NCBI GenBank assembly: GCA_000733355.1
Contig: JNVV01000027.1
Span: 144,940-208,939 of the forward strand
Direction: 5' to 3'
Origin: Falciphora oryzae
Taxonomy: Eukaryota > Ascomycota > Sordariomycetes > Magnaporthales > Magnaporthaceae
DNA: 64,000 nt
In this document: positions 34,302 to 46,383 of the stretch, piece after piece
How the letters are laid out: every line of letters begins with the position of its first letter
How positions within the stretch are numbered: position 1 is the stretch's first letter
Made by a program: the position numbers and the translations under genes
The notes under the pieces: model-generated
Database searches by the model: none
Seen by the model: only the letters and a program-made list of their open reading frames with translations
What the model was told of the DNA's origin: nothing

Positions 34302-36265
34302 CTACCTATCCAAGGCCCGCAACCCCGCCTTGGCCTGCCGGACCCCGTCGTCGAAGCCGATGCGCTCGCTCAAGGCAATACACTCGTCGAACCGACGACG
34401 CGCCCCGGCGACATCGCCGAGCATCTTGGCGATGTCGCCGAGGTTGCACAGCGACACGGCGCAGGCCTGGTCGCACTCCGGGGTGCGCTTGTCCCCTCCC
34501 GTCTCGGCGGCGAGCCGCTGCGCGTTGCCGGCCCAGTTGCCAGCGTACTCTAGATAGGTGGCCCTCGTCGCCGCCGCGGGCGCATGGGTGGTGGTGGTCG
34601 CCTTGCTTGCGCGGCTCGTCCTTGCGCCGCCATCGCCAAGCGCAACCCCCTTACTACTACCGCTACCGACAGGCCCCGCATCCCCCGCCGGCGCAATAGC
34701 GTCCATCAATGGACTGTGGAGAGGGTGCTGCGCGAACGACGCAGCGATGTTGTTCACTTTGCAGATCGCCAGTCAGTCAGTTATGTGCTCGTCAGAAACC
34801 CACGTTGAGGACCAGATGATGTAGCGGGCCAAGACCGGCCATGTGCTGCAGCTCGGGCGTTTGTCACTCTCGACGCCGATGCGAGAACCAGAACTTAATA
34901 AGTATGCATGTAACTTACTTATGACTGCGCTATGGCAGGGGTCCTGGCAGAGATGAAGCGCCTGGAGGAATGCGGGCACGGCAAGATGGGCCTGGTCCTT
35001 GGACAAGAAGCTGTTGCCAAGAGCTGCAGATTTGACGCCAAGCCTCCAGGGTTAGCGAAGCAATAAACGACGATCCTAGAGGATAGGAGGAAGGGAGTGT
35101 GGTTGCAACAACGGCCCAAGACGTACCTTCCAGAGCCCCGCCCATCTCCTCGGTGTTGAGCCACTCACCCTCCCCCTCCTTGACGCCCTCAACAGACCGG
35201 CGGCGCATCTCCCTCAGGCCAGACTCGACGGCCCATACAAGACTCTCATGAGCCAGCTCGGGCTCGAGCACGTGCTGGTCAGAGTAGAGCTCGCCAAGCT
35301 TGACGCTGATCCCGATGGACCTGCGAAGGATCCGGTTGCGCTTGCCCCAGACCGTCTCCCTCTTCGGCGGTGGTGCCGCCTCCTCCCCCTCCTTCTGCCC
35401 CTCAGCCGCCGCCGCCGCGGGCGCCACCACCGGCAGCTCCTTCATGCCCTGCTCCTCGGCGAGCGCGACCCAGCGCCTGCACTCGTCGAGCAGCGAGGCA
35501 AGCGTGCGGATGGCGGTGTCGTAGCGCTCAATCTTCTCGAGCCAGGCGGCGACCTGGATGCGCACGCCCATGAACTCGTCCGAGAAGGGGTCGAGCCCGG
35601 CCTCGACGCACTTCTCGATGGCCTCGCGGTAGTACTTAAGCGCCAGCTTCGGGTCGGGCGCATAGTTGCTGTAGTACAGGGCGCGCCGCATCGCGTTGGC
35701 CACGGGCTCGGGCAGCGTCGTGAACTGCTCCGAGTAGAAGTAGGTGAAGTAGATGCGCACCGTGTAGGCCACGACGCCGGCCATGACTACGAGCCTGTAA
35801 CCCGAGAGAAGGGCGAGTGGTTAGGACAGTGACGGAGAAAACGGATATTAAGCGGGGTGGTCCAACCCACGATACCAGCGCCAGCCCCATCTCCCCGGGG
35901 TGCTGCCGGAAGATGGCGCGAAAGTTCTCGCCGCGGACGGCCCGCGAGAGGCTCCCCAGGCTGTCCCTGAACAGGCGGCGCAGGATCTCGCCAAACGTCG
36001 GGCGGCGCGGCGGGGGTGGCGGCGGCCGCTTGTTCTTCGCAGTGTTCCCCCCGGGTGTGAACTGCTTCGTCGACTCCCATCTGCGCTGTCGGCATCCGGA
36101 CTGCTGCTGCGGCACGTGGCGGAACCGGATGAGAGGAAGAGCAGGTCCGGCGCGACGCGGCAGCAGACCCGACGTGATGGCGCGCGCCGCCGGCCCGGCC
36201 GGGATGCTGCTGCTGCTGCTGCTGCGCATGGCGCGTATGCTGTGTAGTCTCGTCGAGGCGGACAT
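34302..36265 (-). CDS. Mitochondrial inner-membrane TPR protein, Mgr3-like
   Basis: Four exons: 36265-35871, 35794-35127, 35023-34919 and 34756-34302. All are in phase, giving 540 residues. Splice sites are GTGGGT...ACAG, GTACGT...GCAG and GTAAGT...AAAG. The N-terminus is Arg/Ser-rich without acids (MSASTRLHSIRAMRSSSSSS), as in a mitochondrial presequence. One membrane helix lies at about residues 127-150 (LALVSLVVMAGVVAYTVRIY). The rest faces one compartment and holds TPR-like helical pairs: APDPKLALKYYREAIEKC, YDTAIRTLASLLDECRRW, and near the C-terminus AVSLCNLGDIAKMLGDVAGA. This layout matches yeast Mgr3, an adaptor that helps the i-AAA protease recognise substrates. Orthology is inferred from architecture. 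It shares a 525-base divergent promoter region with the gene at 36791. Confidence 0.75.
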
Positions 36266-36790
36266 GGCTGGAATCTCAAGTGGCGGGCTTTACATTGCTC
36301 TCTCTGTTTCCCGGTGGCAGAGGTTGGCCGCAGCCAATTCGTCTTGGTCGTCTCTGAGAGCCTTCGAAGCTGGTGATGCGATACAGCTTTTTTTTTATAA
36401 TTCCGGCTCCAATTCTTCTCCGAGGTTGCGAGGGGCCAATTGGAGGGGTGACGACAGAAGTGGGTCCACACGGTGCGTGGCCCGAGCTCCCCAAAGCTCC
36501 GAAGTCTGGCGGGGCGATGAACACCGGTATCACGGAATCCTGGGGAAGCGAGGCACCATTTTCTCGTAGAACCAATTGCGCCATCCATCCCCCTTCGCCC
36601 CAGCCTCGTTCTCCTCACAGAACCCAAGGAACGAAACAATTCCCCCGGCCCGACGAGATATATACTCGCTCAAATCCTCGCAAACCCTTCTTCCCCTGAT
36701 AGTCTGCATCAAGCGTGCATCCCCGCTTCCCCACCATTTGATCTCGTTCAGGAAGCTTGCTCCCCCGCCAAAACTCCAAGCAGTAACACA
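36266..36790. promoter_or_regulatory. Divergent promoter region
   Basis: The 525 bases between the start codons of the TPR protein (minus) and the Dap1-like protein (plus) must carry both promoters and leaders. A TATATA-like stretch (ATATATACTC) lies near 36658. Pyrimidine-rich DNA precedes the plus-strand start. Confidence 0.55.
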
Positions 36791-37422
36791 ATGACGGGCG
36801 GCAAGTTCGAGCCCAAGAACCCAGTCCAGCTGGACCCTCCCAAGCTGGATGTTAAGATCTCGCAGGACGATCTTGCCAAGGCATCCGGTAATTACTGCTT
36901 TCCCTTTTTCTTTTTGCGTCCATCGGCGCGTGCAACATTAGTGTGAAGTGTAGTAAGCCACTAACATCGCCATGTCGAAATCTCCCCCTTAAGGCGTCGA
37001 GGGCGGCAAATGCTATGTTGCCATAAAGGCAAGCCAACCCCCGTCGCCCAAGAACCACAAGTGCACGAATCCCATCTTACTGACAAAACGCCCCTACCAG
37101 GGACTGGTCTACGACGTCACGGGCAACAAGGCCTACCAGCCCGGAGGCGCTTACAATGGTATAACATTCTCCCACTCACCCACCAACAACCCTTCCCCTC
37201 GAAGCAAACTAACATTATCAAGTCTTCGCCGGCAAGGACGCCTCCCGCGCCCTGGCCAAGTCCTCCACCCAGCCCGAGGACGTCGACCCCAAGTGGAAGG
37301 ACCTGGACGAAAAGGAGCAGGGCGTGCTGAACGACTGGATCACCTTCTTCAGCAAGAGGTACAACGTCGTCGGCGTCGTCGACGGCGCCGACAACATGGA
37401 GGAGCCGGCCAAGGAGGAGTGA
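36791..37422 (+). CDS. Dap1/MAPR-like cytochrome-b5-fold heme-binding protein
   Basis: Four exons: 36791-36887, 36994-37028, 37101-37158 and 37223-37422, giving 129 residues in phase. The fold is that of the membrane-associated progesterone receptor (MAPR) group: ISQDDLAKASG, VAIKGLVYDVTG, then YQPGGAYNVFAGKDASRALA. Y56 and Y62 have the six-residue spacing of the heme-region tyrosines of PGRMC1, the second being the presumed axial ligand. Family members such as yeast Dap1 bind heme and support cytochrome P450 enzymes of sterol synthesis. Unlike most Dap1 proteins this one has no N-terminal membrane helix, so it should be soluble. The C-terminus is acidic (MEEPAKEE). Exon 2 is only 35 bases, and the second intron begins GC rather than GT. 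Confidence 0.88.
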
Positions 37423-38640
37423 GAAACAAGGGGCAGGCAAGAAGAACTCGGCGTCGATTTCTCTGGTGTGCCGCATCATCATCTGCTTCTTGTTGTTGAT
37501 GGATTCAAGAAAAAAATCGCTGTTGATAGCCAGAACTTGACCGCAATGCAAATGCCAAGCACTTGAACATTTTCCGTCACGTCGCGCGCGTTCGAACTTT
37601 GAGTGACCGGGTTGGGTCGGACATGCCTTCGTTTCAATTCATGCCACCCTATGTCTGACTTTGTTTCTTCCTCGTCAACATCCCAATCTCTCTCTGTCCC
37701 TTGGAGCCACGTCTAGTAACGTTTCTTTTGCAAGCCACCCATCAACCGACCATCGAGGTATGTAGGTAAAAAGATGTTCCGAGGTAGCGTCGGCCCTTGG
37801 CCCTCCTCGTGTTCTCCCACGCCCCCACGGTAGGACCTTCCTCCTCATCGCTTGCGTGTCCGTTGCGATCCCCTCATTTTCGGTTGTCGTTGCCGTGATT
37901 AAATTTACTAGGGCCCTGATTGTGTGGGCGGAGGAAAGGGATGAAGTAGTAGAGGAAGACGGGAAATAGGGGCTGAGAAATATGGCCACCAAAAGCGAAT
38001 GCGAGTCGAAGCCAGGGCCGACCATCGCCAAAGAAGGGACTAAAAGGGTGTAGAGCGAAGAGATAAGAGAAGAAAAAAATGTAAAGGTGCCGCCAATGGT
38101 GATGAAACAAGAATACCGCTCCTTAATCGCCGATTTTTCCAAGAAACCTTGCCCCGAACCCCAAAGAAGGACAATGAGACAAACGAATGTATGCCCAGAT
38201 GCTAAGAAAAAGAACACAACATGTTGTATAACAGGCCAAAGCTCTGTATCCCACAATAGCCGAAGACGCGTCGTATACCCCCGAGGGCCAGTGAATTCCA
38301 GTGAGGTGCAAATATATGTATGCCAAACGCCTATGTGCCAAACAAAGATACAACCGACACGCCTCTCCCAACAGAGAGGTTAGGCCTCTGTAATCACAGG
38401 TTCTGCTTTTGTCCCGTGTTTTGTGTTGTTGGTGGGGACGTCGGAGGGGACTAAGATCCGCCGTGAGGATCGGTGACCATCACCATCTAGATTGACGGTG
38501 TGGGCACGGCCATCCCTCCCCTCCCTCATCTTGCAAACAAATGAAGATGGAGAGTGGGGGAGCAAGAGCCGGGGACGGGGGCCGAGGCTCGACCAAGAGC
38601 GACAGTGACAAGAGTCGACCTGGCCGCTAGACTCCCTCGG
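37423..38640. other. Convergent 3' flanks
   Basis: Between the 3' ends of the Dap1-like gene (plus) and the Sln1-type kinase gene (minus). No further coding region recognised; the frame at 37675-38256 lacks features of a real gene. Confidence 0.6.
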
Positions 38641-41600
38641 TCATGTCGCAACTGCCCCCGGAAGAACGTGACCGCCTGTAGCAGCCCCGTTCATGCGTTC
38701 TGCAGGTTTGGTGCCGTTGGTCCGCAGGTTAGGATCCGGGCTCTGTGCCTGCGTCTCGGGGACAATGGGTGGCGAGCTCGGCGGCGACGGCTTTTTCTCG
38801 GGCGTCGTCTTGCGCGTCAGGGATGCCGTTTCGGGCTCCTCGGGTATCGTGGCGAATTTTTGCAGCACCTGCTTGAGCGCAGGCCGACGGATAGGTTTGG
38901 CCAGGAACTCGTTCATGCCAGACTCCAGACAATCCTTGACGTTGCTCTCCTCGGAGAAGGCCGTCAGCGCCACAATGGGTGCCGAGTAGCCCATCTTGCG
39001 GATGAGCCGCGTGCTCTGCAGGCCGTCCAGGTTGGGCATCTGGATGTCCATGAAGATCAGGTCGAAAAAGAGGTTCTTCTCCATGTTCGACTTGACCACC
39101 TCAAGCGCCTCCTGGCCGTCCGTCACGACAGTCACGTCCGACACGTGCTCAAGCCTGAGCATCTTGCTTACGACCTCGATGTTGGTCGAGTTGTCGTCCG
39201 CAACGAGCACCCGCAGGTTGCTGCCCTCCCCCGCCATGGCCTTGGCGATCTTGCGGTCAAACTCCGCCGTCTGCTCCTCCTTGCTCGGTGTCCGGCTCTG
39301 TGTCGGCGAGAAGAAAGGGTGACTAAGCCCAACCAAACGCGGCTTGTTATCCAGCACTGATGCGTGCTTCCCATCAGAGGTTGGCTTGGCGTGGGCCTGC
39401 CGGGAAAGATCCATGTCTACCGAGCCGACACTCGGTGGTCTCGACTTGATGCTGCTGGATGCGGTACTAGACGCCCTTTGAGGACGAGGGGTAAAATCAG
39501 TATCCTCCCTGTGTTTTGTCGCTCATATATTCCCATCAGCTTCCCAAGACTCCGTCGCGAGAGAAGAAAAAAAACTGCATGCCATACCTGTCTTTGACGT
39601 ATCTGAGCGGAATCCGCATCGTAAACACCGAGCCCACACCCATCGTGCTCCGCAGAGTGATGTTCCCGCCCATCAGGGTGGCGAGCTGCTGGCAGATACT
39701 AAGGCCAAGCCCAGTGCCGCCAAACTTCTTGCTCAGGCCCAGGTCGCCCTGGACGAAGGGCTCAAACACGCGTACCCGCATGTGTTCTGGGATGCCCGGC
39801 CCCGAGTCCTCGACCTCGAACTCGAACAGGAACGACTTGGCGCCAGGGGGCGGTGGCGTTGGCGATCGCTCCCTAACGTGCACCATGGGTCCGCCATGTC
39901 CTTTGGGCTCCATCGGGTTGATGGCCAGGGCGGTCCCCTGCGACGTAGGCGATGCAACGGCAGTCTTGGAGCTTGCCGATTGCGCCGACGAGGAGCCCAT
40001 TCTATGTCGCGTCCGACCGGCACGCGCCGAGCCCGACCTGGAGAAGGATGACGTCCTGCTTGTGTCCTCGTTGGCGTGCTCGATCTCCTCCAAGCACCTG
40101 ATTCTCAGGTCCACCTTCCCGCCCGCAGGCGTAAACTTGAGGCTATTGCTGACCAAGTTGATGATGACCTGCAGGATCCGGTGCTGGTCGCCCCAAACGC
40201 ACATATCCTTGAGGCGCCCAGCACCCATGGGCCCTAGAGCCGGCAGTCTCGTCTCCATGCTGCGACGCTCAGGGCCCGTCCCCTCCAGTGCGTCCCCACC
40301 AATGAATTCGACGGTGAAATTCGTCCCACTCTCGCGTACCTGCTTATCGAATATCGCGAGCAGCTGTTGGCGGATATCGCCTAGTCGAAATTCCTTCTCC
40401 TCCAATCCTATGCGGTGGCCGATTTGATTCTTGGAGAAACTAAGGAGATCCTCGAGCAGGTGGAGCAGCAAATCGCCAGACTTATATAACGTCTTAAGGG
40501 ATTGCTTGATCCGAGCGACGTCCGTTTCTTCCATACAGACAGCGCACATGCCCATGATGCCGTTGAGAGGCGTCTTGAGCTCGTGCGATATGTTCGCTAT
40601 GAAGAGTGTTTTACTCTCGTTCGCGGCCTCTGCCGCCTTCTTGCTGATCTCGAGCTCCCTGGTCCTCTCAGCCACCTTGTCGTCCAGGGAGGTGTACTGC
40701 TTGTACAGCTCGTCCGTCATCTCGTTGAACGTCTCGGTCAACTCCGTCAGCTCGTCCGTGATATAGTGCTTACGGTCCGTGACCTTGCCGGGGATCTTGA
40801 AGACGCGACGTTGAGACGAGCTCCCGTCCTGGTCGTCGTTCCTCTGGCGCTTCCTCTTGGCCTTTGCCTTCCTAAGCATTGCGCCTATCCAACCCTTCTC
40901 CGACAGCGAGGATAGAACGCCGGACCCCGGCGTTTCGCTGTTCACGCCGCCGGGGTAATCGTCGTCGTAGCCCGGAGGCGCGATGGACTTTTGGGTGGCG
41001 ACCTTGAGATCCCGGATGGGTCTCACGCTGACATGGGCGCAGGGGAAGATGATGAGCGTCATGAGCCCTGCGGTGCCGAATACACAGCCGAGCAGAATGT
41101 TCCTGAGCGTCATTATCGCAGCCAGCGCTTCACCTCTCTCCTGCTCCACAACAACAACCCACTGGACAAACTGAGAGTTAGGGCGGGCGGTGCCGACAGA
41201 CACGCTCAGCCCTTGCTCATTTGTGGTCCACAGATCGGCCTGGGCGTTGTTTATGGACTTGTTCTGCACAGTGATGAGGCTTTGGGCGACGGCTGGGAAA
41301 TCGCTGAGTGCAAAGGCCTCGTCGTAACCGCCAGACTCGAAGTTATGGTTCGAATGGCGGTCGGCCGTGCCGTTCGCGGCGCGGGGCGGCAGCACGAACT
41401 GAACCTCGGTATTAGAGATGAAGCGGTTCCTATTAGGAACGGTGAAGGTGGAGTTGCTCGGGGGATCCGTCGCGTTAAAACGGTTCGACTGGGAATGAGG
41501 ACCGATAATCAACGTCATGCCCGTCCGCCCGAGCCCCTCGGGCGAGTTACGGATCTGCAGAAGCGTCGAGGCTGAGGCGAGCAGGGTCATGTAGCCTATC

Positions 41601-42283
41601 ACGAGGCTGTTCCCGTTTGCCCTAACTGGAACCGTAAGCGACACGATGGCATAGGTCTCGTTCACTATCAGAGGCCCAAGGAAAAGCCCGCTCGTCAACC
41701 TAAGATCGGCAAAGGCATTGGCATAAAAGATGTTGGTGTCGGGCGAGATGTTGCTGGGCTGGCCCGTGTCGGTGTATGTAATGTTTGGGTAGAGGGCGGA
41801 AGGGTAGCCCCCGGGGACGTCGCTCAGGATGGCACTTGTGCCGTTCGGGTTCTTGAAAGGGAGCGTGATGTTGTGGAACATCTTTGAGGTGACGCTGATC
41901 AGGCCCTCGGCAGTGCCGCTAGAGTTGCGCGAGTAGATGCGAGCCTGCAGCAGGTCGGGAGACCCGGGCTGATTCAGCGCCGTCTGGATATCGTCGTTAG
42001 CAGCGTTCCACTGCTCCGTGGTGTTGGTTCCGTCGTAGAAGCTTGTTATAGCTTTTTGGATGAGAACGCGCGTGGCAATGGTCTGGCAGGTTGTCTGGAG
42101 AAGGTCGATCTCGGCGGCGATGCGCGCCGCCTTGAGCGAGGCCGTCAGGCCCAGGGCATTCTGCTGGACCCCGGTGACGAAGTCGTTAACATAGATCCAG
42201 ACCGGAATCGACACGACGGCTAGCGCCACCAGTGTTGCCAGGACCACCAGCAGCGCGAGCTGCTCCCTGATTGCTATCCGCAT
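38641..42283 (-). CDS. SLN1: Sln1-type transmembrane hybrid histidine kinase (osmosensor)
   Basis: Two exons, 42283-39588 and 39475-38641 (GTATGG...AAAG, in phase), 1176 residues. TM1 is at about 9-31. An extracellular sensor of about 350 residues with many N-x-S/T sites follows, then TM2 at about 393-415. A HAMP-like segment and coiled coil ([20 protein letters not shown]) lead to the kinase. The H-box is [12 protein letters not shown] with H567. The N-box includes N709/N713 ([10 protein letters not shown]), G1 is D826-SGPG, and G2 is GGTGLGLS at 855-862. The receiver has acidic pair D992/D993, phosphoacceptor D1042 ([11 protein letters not shown]), T1069 and K1091. Sln1 starts the His-Asp phosphorelay through Ypd1 to Ssk1 that controls the Hog1 MAPK under osmotic stress; it sits in the plasma membrane. 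All catalytic residues are present. The first 900 residues and the receiver are separated by the only intron, and a short upstream ORF ends 9 bases before the start codon. Confidence 0.93.
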
Positions 42284-42292
42284 GGTGCCAGA

Positions 42293-42334
42293 CTATAAGA
42301 GCGAGTCCGACGGCGGCGGCTTCGCTGTATACAT
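42293..42334 (-). promoter_or_regulatory. Upstream ORF in the Sln1-type kinase leader
   Basis: ATG at 42334 opens a 13-codon frame (MYTAKPPPSDSLL) ending in TAG at 42293, nine bases before the kinase start codon. If the transcript includes it, such a close upstream ORF would lower or condition translation of the kinase. The regulatory role is inference. Confidence 0.45.
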
Positions 42335-42791
42335 GTCTTTGCGGCCGGTGTACAGCAACAGCTTCAGCGGGTGGCCAGCTCGAGAGGCAAGGGTGTGGTC
42401 GTCGCTGGTGCGGCCGTCGTTGTCGTCGACTGCAGTGAACTCGACGGAGAGGCCGTGACAGAGGCAACGCGGAGCCGATGGGACGGAGGTGGAAGGAGGA
42501 AAGGTCCCAGGTGGAGGCGTGCAGAGAAGCAGTAGAAAATACAGGCCTCCAGCGCGGCGACCGAATAATCCGTGCCCGGGGACTTGGCGGAGCGGGGAGT
42601 CAAGCGAGGAGGGCGCAACTCGGCCCGCAGCGGTGACTAGCAATGCATGTAACAATCGGTCGAGGAGGACGTGGAGATAGAGGTGGGTAGCAGCTGTCGA
42701 CGTAGGGGGACGGACGGTGTAGGTCGGTGAGAGAGCGCCAGGGCCGGCGAAGCGAAAGAATGGATACAGGCAAAAAGATGTAGGCTGTGTG

Positions 42792-42814
42792 GTGTGTGTG
42801 TGTGTGTGTGTGTG
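42792..42814. repeat. GT dinucleotide microsatellite
   Basis: Perfect GT repeat of 23 bases in the region upstream of the kinase gene. It is likely to vary in length between strains. Confidence 0.9.
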
Positions 42815-45087
42815 GATAAGATAGGTGGTGGTTGTGGTTTTTTTTCCCCCAAGAGGGCGGCGGGAGTCGGCAGCGTCGGAGCGCGCGCGTCTCGCTTCGT
42901 GCTTGCCTTTCGTATTATGGAAGCGGCGGAGAAGGGCGAGGGCTGAGAAATTTCCAGTGGAATTGGACTGATGCTGCTGGGGACAGAGGCATGCCCACCC
43001 GGCAGCTGGCCAGGGATCCCGGTCGTCTGGGGCGTGCGGTGGGGAGGCGGTTGATAATAAGCGCAATCATCAATGACAAACAAGAAACGACCCTTCCCCT
43101 CCTCCGTGTGGCAGGTGGAAACGAGTGTCGAGTCGAGTCGAGAAGGCGGCACCGGCAACTTGGGGAAGGCGCGCGCGCGGCGGCGACGACGACGACGACA
43201 GCGTGGATGCGAGACTACGTGACTTCCCGGGCTGACCTGGTGGGCTTGAGCAGGTAGGTGGTAGGTAGTGTCCAAGACGCCAGAACTCTGGCCAGGAGCT
43301 CCTGACGATCGTCGATCACAAAAGCCAATGGCTCGCAGCCAGAACAGGCGGGCACTCGCAGAAGGCACGCGGCGCCAAGGAATGTAGTGGTGGCCACAGT
43401 CGCACGCAGTTGCCAGCCAACCCAACGGGGAAAGGTCTAGAACGCGGTCGCCCTTTTGGCGCCGAACCCTGCTGCCCCGTTGAACGCCTTGGTGCGGAAT
43501 TCCCAGACAAGCATATACAGCATACAAGCAGAGACACAGGAGGAGAGAACAAAATGCAGACAAAACCAACACGTGCAAAGCAAGGACAGGACAGCAGCAC
43601 TGTTCACGCCCGCGGCACCCAGGCTTAGATGCCGAATGTGCCCCGCTCGCTGGCAGGCCGCGACAACCCGAGCAGCGGGCGCTTTCCTCACGCTCGACTT
43701 TTCAGGGACCGTTCCCAGAAATGCAGGCACTGTGGGTGCGTTTTTCTGCATGTCCACCTTCCCACGTCCCACCTTTCCGCCATCCATGGATGGCGCGTCT
43801 TGTCCAATTTTTACCCTCTCGTCCGCCGCCCGCGTTTGCCAAGGCCCCATGAATCGGGTCGGATGGGACTGCTCCCAATTGGTTTTTCTCCCACCCAGCA
43901 GGAGCCAGCGCCGCCAGACACCGCCCCTTCTCCGCCTGCGAACCGGCGCGGAGCTTTTTGATCAAACGTGGGCGGCCGGTCTCCACATGGACAAGCGATC
44001 CCAACCATGCTGCTGAACCATAGGGGTCAGAACCGGCGCCCTCGCATCGGGGTCGCTCGCTCTCTCCCTGCCCTGCCGGCGGCGCCAAGGTCCCAAGGAA
44101 CCGCACCGTGCGTGCTTCTTTGGGCCGCTTGCCGCGATGCCGACGTGCCATTTCTCCACAGCCAAAGTGGGAAAACACGAACAGGGCAGGCCCCTTACCA
44201 CTCTGCACAGACGAGTCGAACATTGGAAAGGAGGGAAGAAAAAAAAAAACAAATGTCAGTCTTGTCAGTTTCCCGATTTGCGATCGAGGGATCAACGGCA
44301 ATCGGAATCGATCGTCATGGTCTCTTCTTTCACCCTTGAGCCCTTCTAGTCCCGCATGATATCTAGCCGATCTGCTCGAGAAGCAGAACAGGAAGGAAAA
44401 TATGGGACAAATGGCAAAAAAAAAAAAAAAAGTCTTGGTATTAAGCCTCACTTTATTTGAACCATGCATGGCCTCTGTCGTTCTCTTTTCCGTCCCCAGC
44501 AGTGCATGACCACGCCGATGAACATGACAGAAACCATTGAGAGAAAAGAACTACCAGTATGGGCAAGTCTAAGCGCGTAGTGTGTACGACTCCCCACGCC
44601 ATAGCGTCGAACCGCCCCGATCCGAGCTCCAGCCGCCCCCGCCACTCTTTGGGGCGTCGGCAAAAACCTAAACAATAGAGGAAAAGAAGCACGCCGCCGA
44701 GAAACACCCGGCACGCCTTCGAGAACGTCGGCAAAGGGCAGCAGCCAAGCCGGACGCCGATCGGGGCTGACAACCGTATTATTTGCCATGGCACAATTTT
44801 CGCGGGTGAATCATGTAGACAGGAAACATCAAACCGCCATGTCAGCTCCCCCAAAGAGCCCGGCTCTCCAGCATCTCCCGGTACTGTCTGCTACTGACAC
44901 AATAAGCCCGTTTCCGGCGTGTAAAAAACACCAGTCGGATGGTTTCAGGCTGGGCCGGGTGAAAAGCAAAGGGAGTCGGAGGCACGGCACGTCCCTTTTT
45001 TTTCTCTCCCGCTTTTCTCTTCGCAGAATACAAGCATTGTGGCTGTTTGTAGCGTCGGCCGTAATCGTTGTCTTGCTGCTGTCTATC

Positions 45088-45114
45088 TTTTTTTTTTTTT
45101 TTTTTTTTTTTTTT
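45088..45114. repeat. 27-base poly-T tract
   Basis: Uninterrupted T run in the intergenic region; no element body recognised beside it. Confidence 0.95.
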
Positions 45115-46383
45115 CGAACACGACGTCACGCATTCCAATTGGCGATGAACCGCTCAGGCGACACAAAACGTGGACCCAGCAGTTGGTGTCCCCTGACAAA
45201 CAGGAAGCGAGTCATCCAACGGTTTATTCCTTGTGATAAAGTCCGAGGGTAAAAGCGATGATGACATCGTTTGTTTGCCAGCCAGTCCCAATGACAGGGA
45301 TTCGCCCCCGGCTCGCACATCGCGTCTCAGCCGCATGCCACCAGCCCTGTGCAGTTGCGCTGACTAGGCAAAGGAATGGCCATGATGTGTTTGGACGCTC
45401 CGCGACAAACACACGCGTGGGGTGCTTATGACCAAAGGGGTCTGGGACTGGTTGTAAAATATCGATGCCATCTGCAATATCGTCACTCAACCCAGCGAAC
45501 CAGAGACAGCCAGCACAACAGAACACAAATCAAGCGCCAATAACACCGCGAGGTTCTGCGAACGTCTCACTTTATCCGTCTCGAACCGAGACTTGTGCCA
45601 AACACAACTTCACAAGTAGGAATGACCGAAATCGTGATAAAAATAAATATGGGTTCCTTCCTTTGAGTCCCGCTAGATTCCTACTCCAAGCAAAAAGTCT
45701 CCCTATCAACTAGAGCTATTCATGGACTGCATCATACACACACACAACAAAAAAAAAAAAACCCTCCCCTTGCCCGTCCGGTGCCGGCGAGGGTTCCAAA
45801 CACAACAACACCCGATTTCGTCAGGCAAATGAAAAAAAGGAAAAAAATAAAATAAAGAGAAAAATGATGGAATGACGAGGAAGGCAAAGAGCGATGAAAG
45901 ATGGGAATACTGTGGGAATTAAGTTAGCATCATAAAGGAAAACCACCGTCTGAAAAGCTGAGGCTAGTGAGCAAAACGTCTTGGAAAGAAACAGGACGAG
46001 GAGAAGACCAAGGGGGAGGGAAAGAAGAACAAGAGAAACCTATGGGAAAACACAAGATGCGGACCAAAAATGGGGGGGCACTATCGCCACCCCGGGTTCA
46101 GCGCCCTCGATCCCTTCTCTTGTCTGGTCTCTTCTTGCTTTTGTTGTCCATCGCAAACGTCGCGGGTATATCGAAACTGCGCCACACTCTTGCCCTACCC
46201 CCATCTCCAGCCCTCCCCGCTCGTCGTCTTCGCAATGTACATGGTCTTGTATGTATATATGTGGGTTAAAATCGGAGGGAAGAAGAACCGAGGGGGACAC
46301 ACACTCAATTATTCAATTATGCGTGCGTAAAGAAGAAACTCGCTGCTGCACTGCTTGCTTGTCCCGACCCCGGCCGCAGGTTC

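Larger units (their letters stand above)
42284..46383. other. 4.1-kb region upstream of the kinase gene
   Basis: Holds the promoter and leader of the kinase gene at its left end and the 3' flank of the Boi-type gene at its right end. It contains a GT microsatellite (42792-42814), a 27-base T run (45088-45114) and other A/T runs. A minus-strand frame running in phase from 43066 to 42293 is low-complexity and judged noncoding, apart from its last 13 codons, which form a candidate upstream ORF. Confidence 0.55.

Noticed and set aside
39516..40427. 303-codon plus-strand frame opposite the kinase
   Set aside because: Antisense shadow of the clearly conserved kinase catalytic domain.
42293..43066. 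257-codon minus-strand frame ending just before the kinase
   Set aside because: Includes poly-Thr-His from the GT microsatellite and no conserved content; only its last 13 codons are kept as an upstream ORF.
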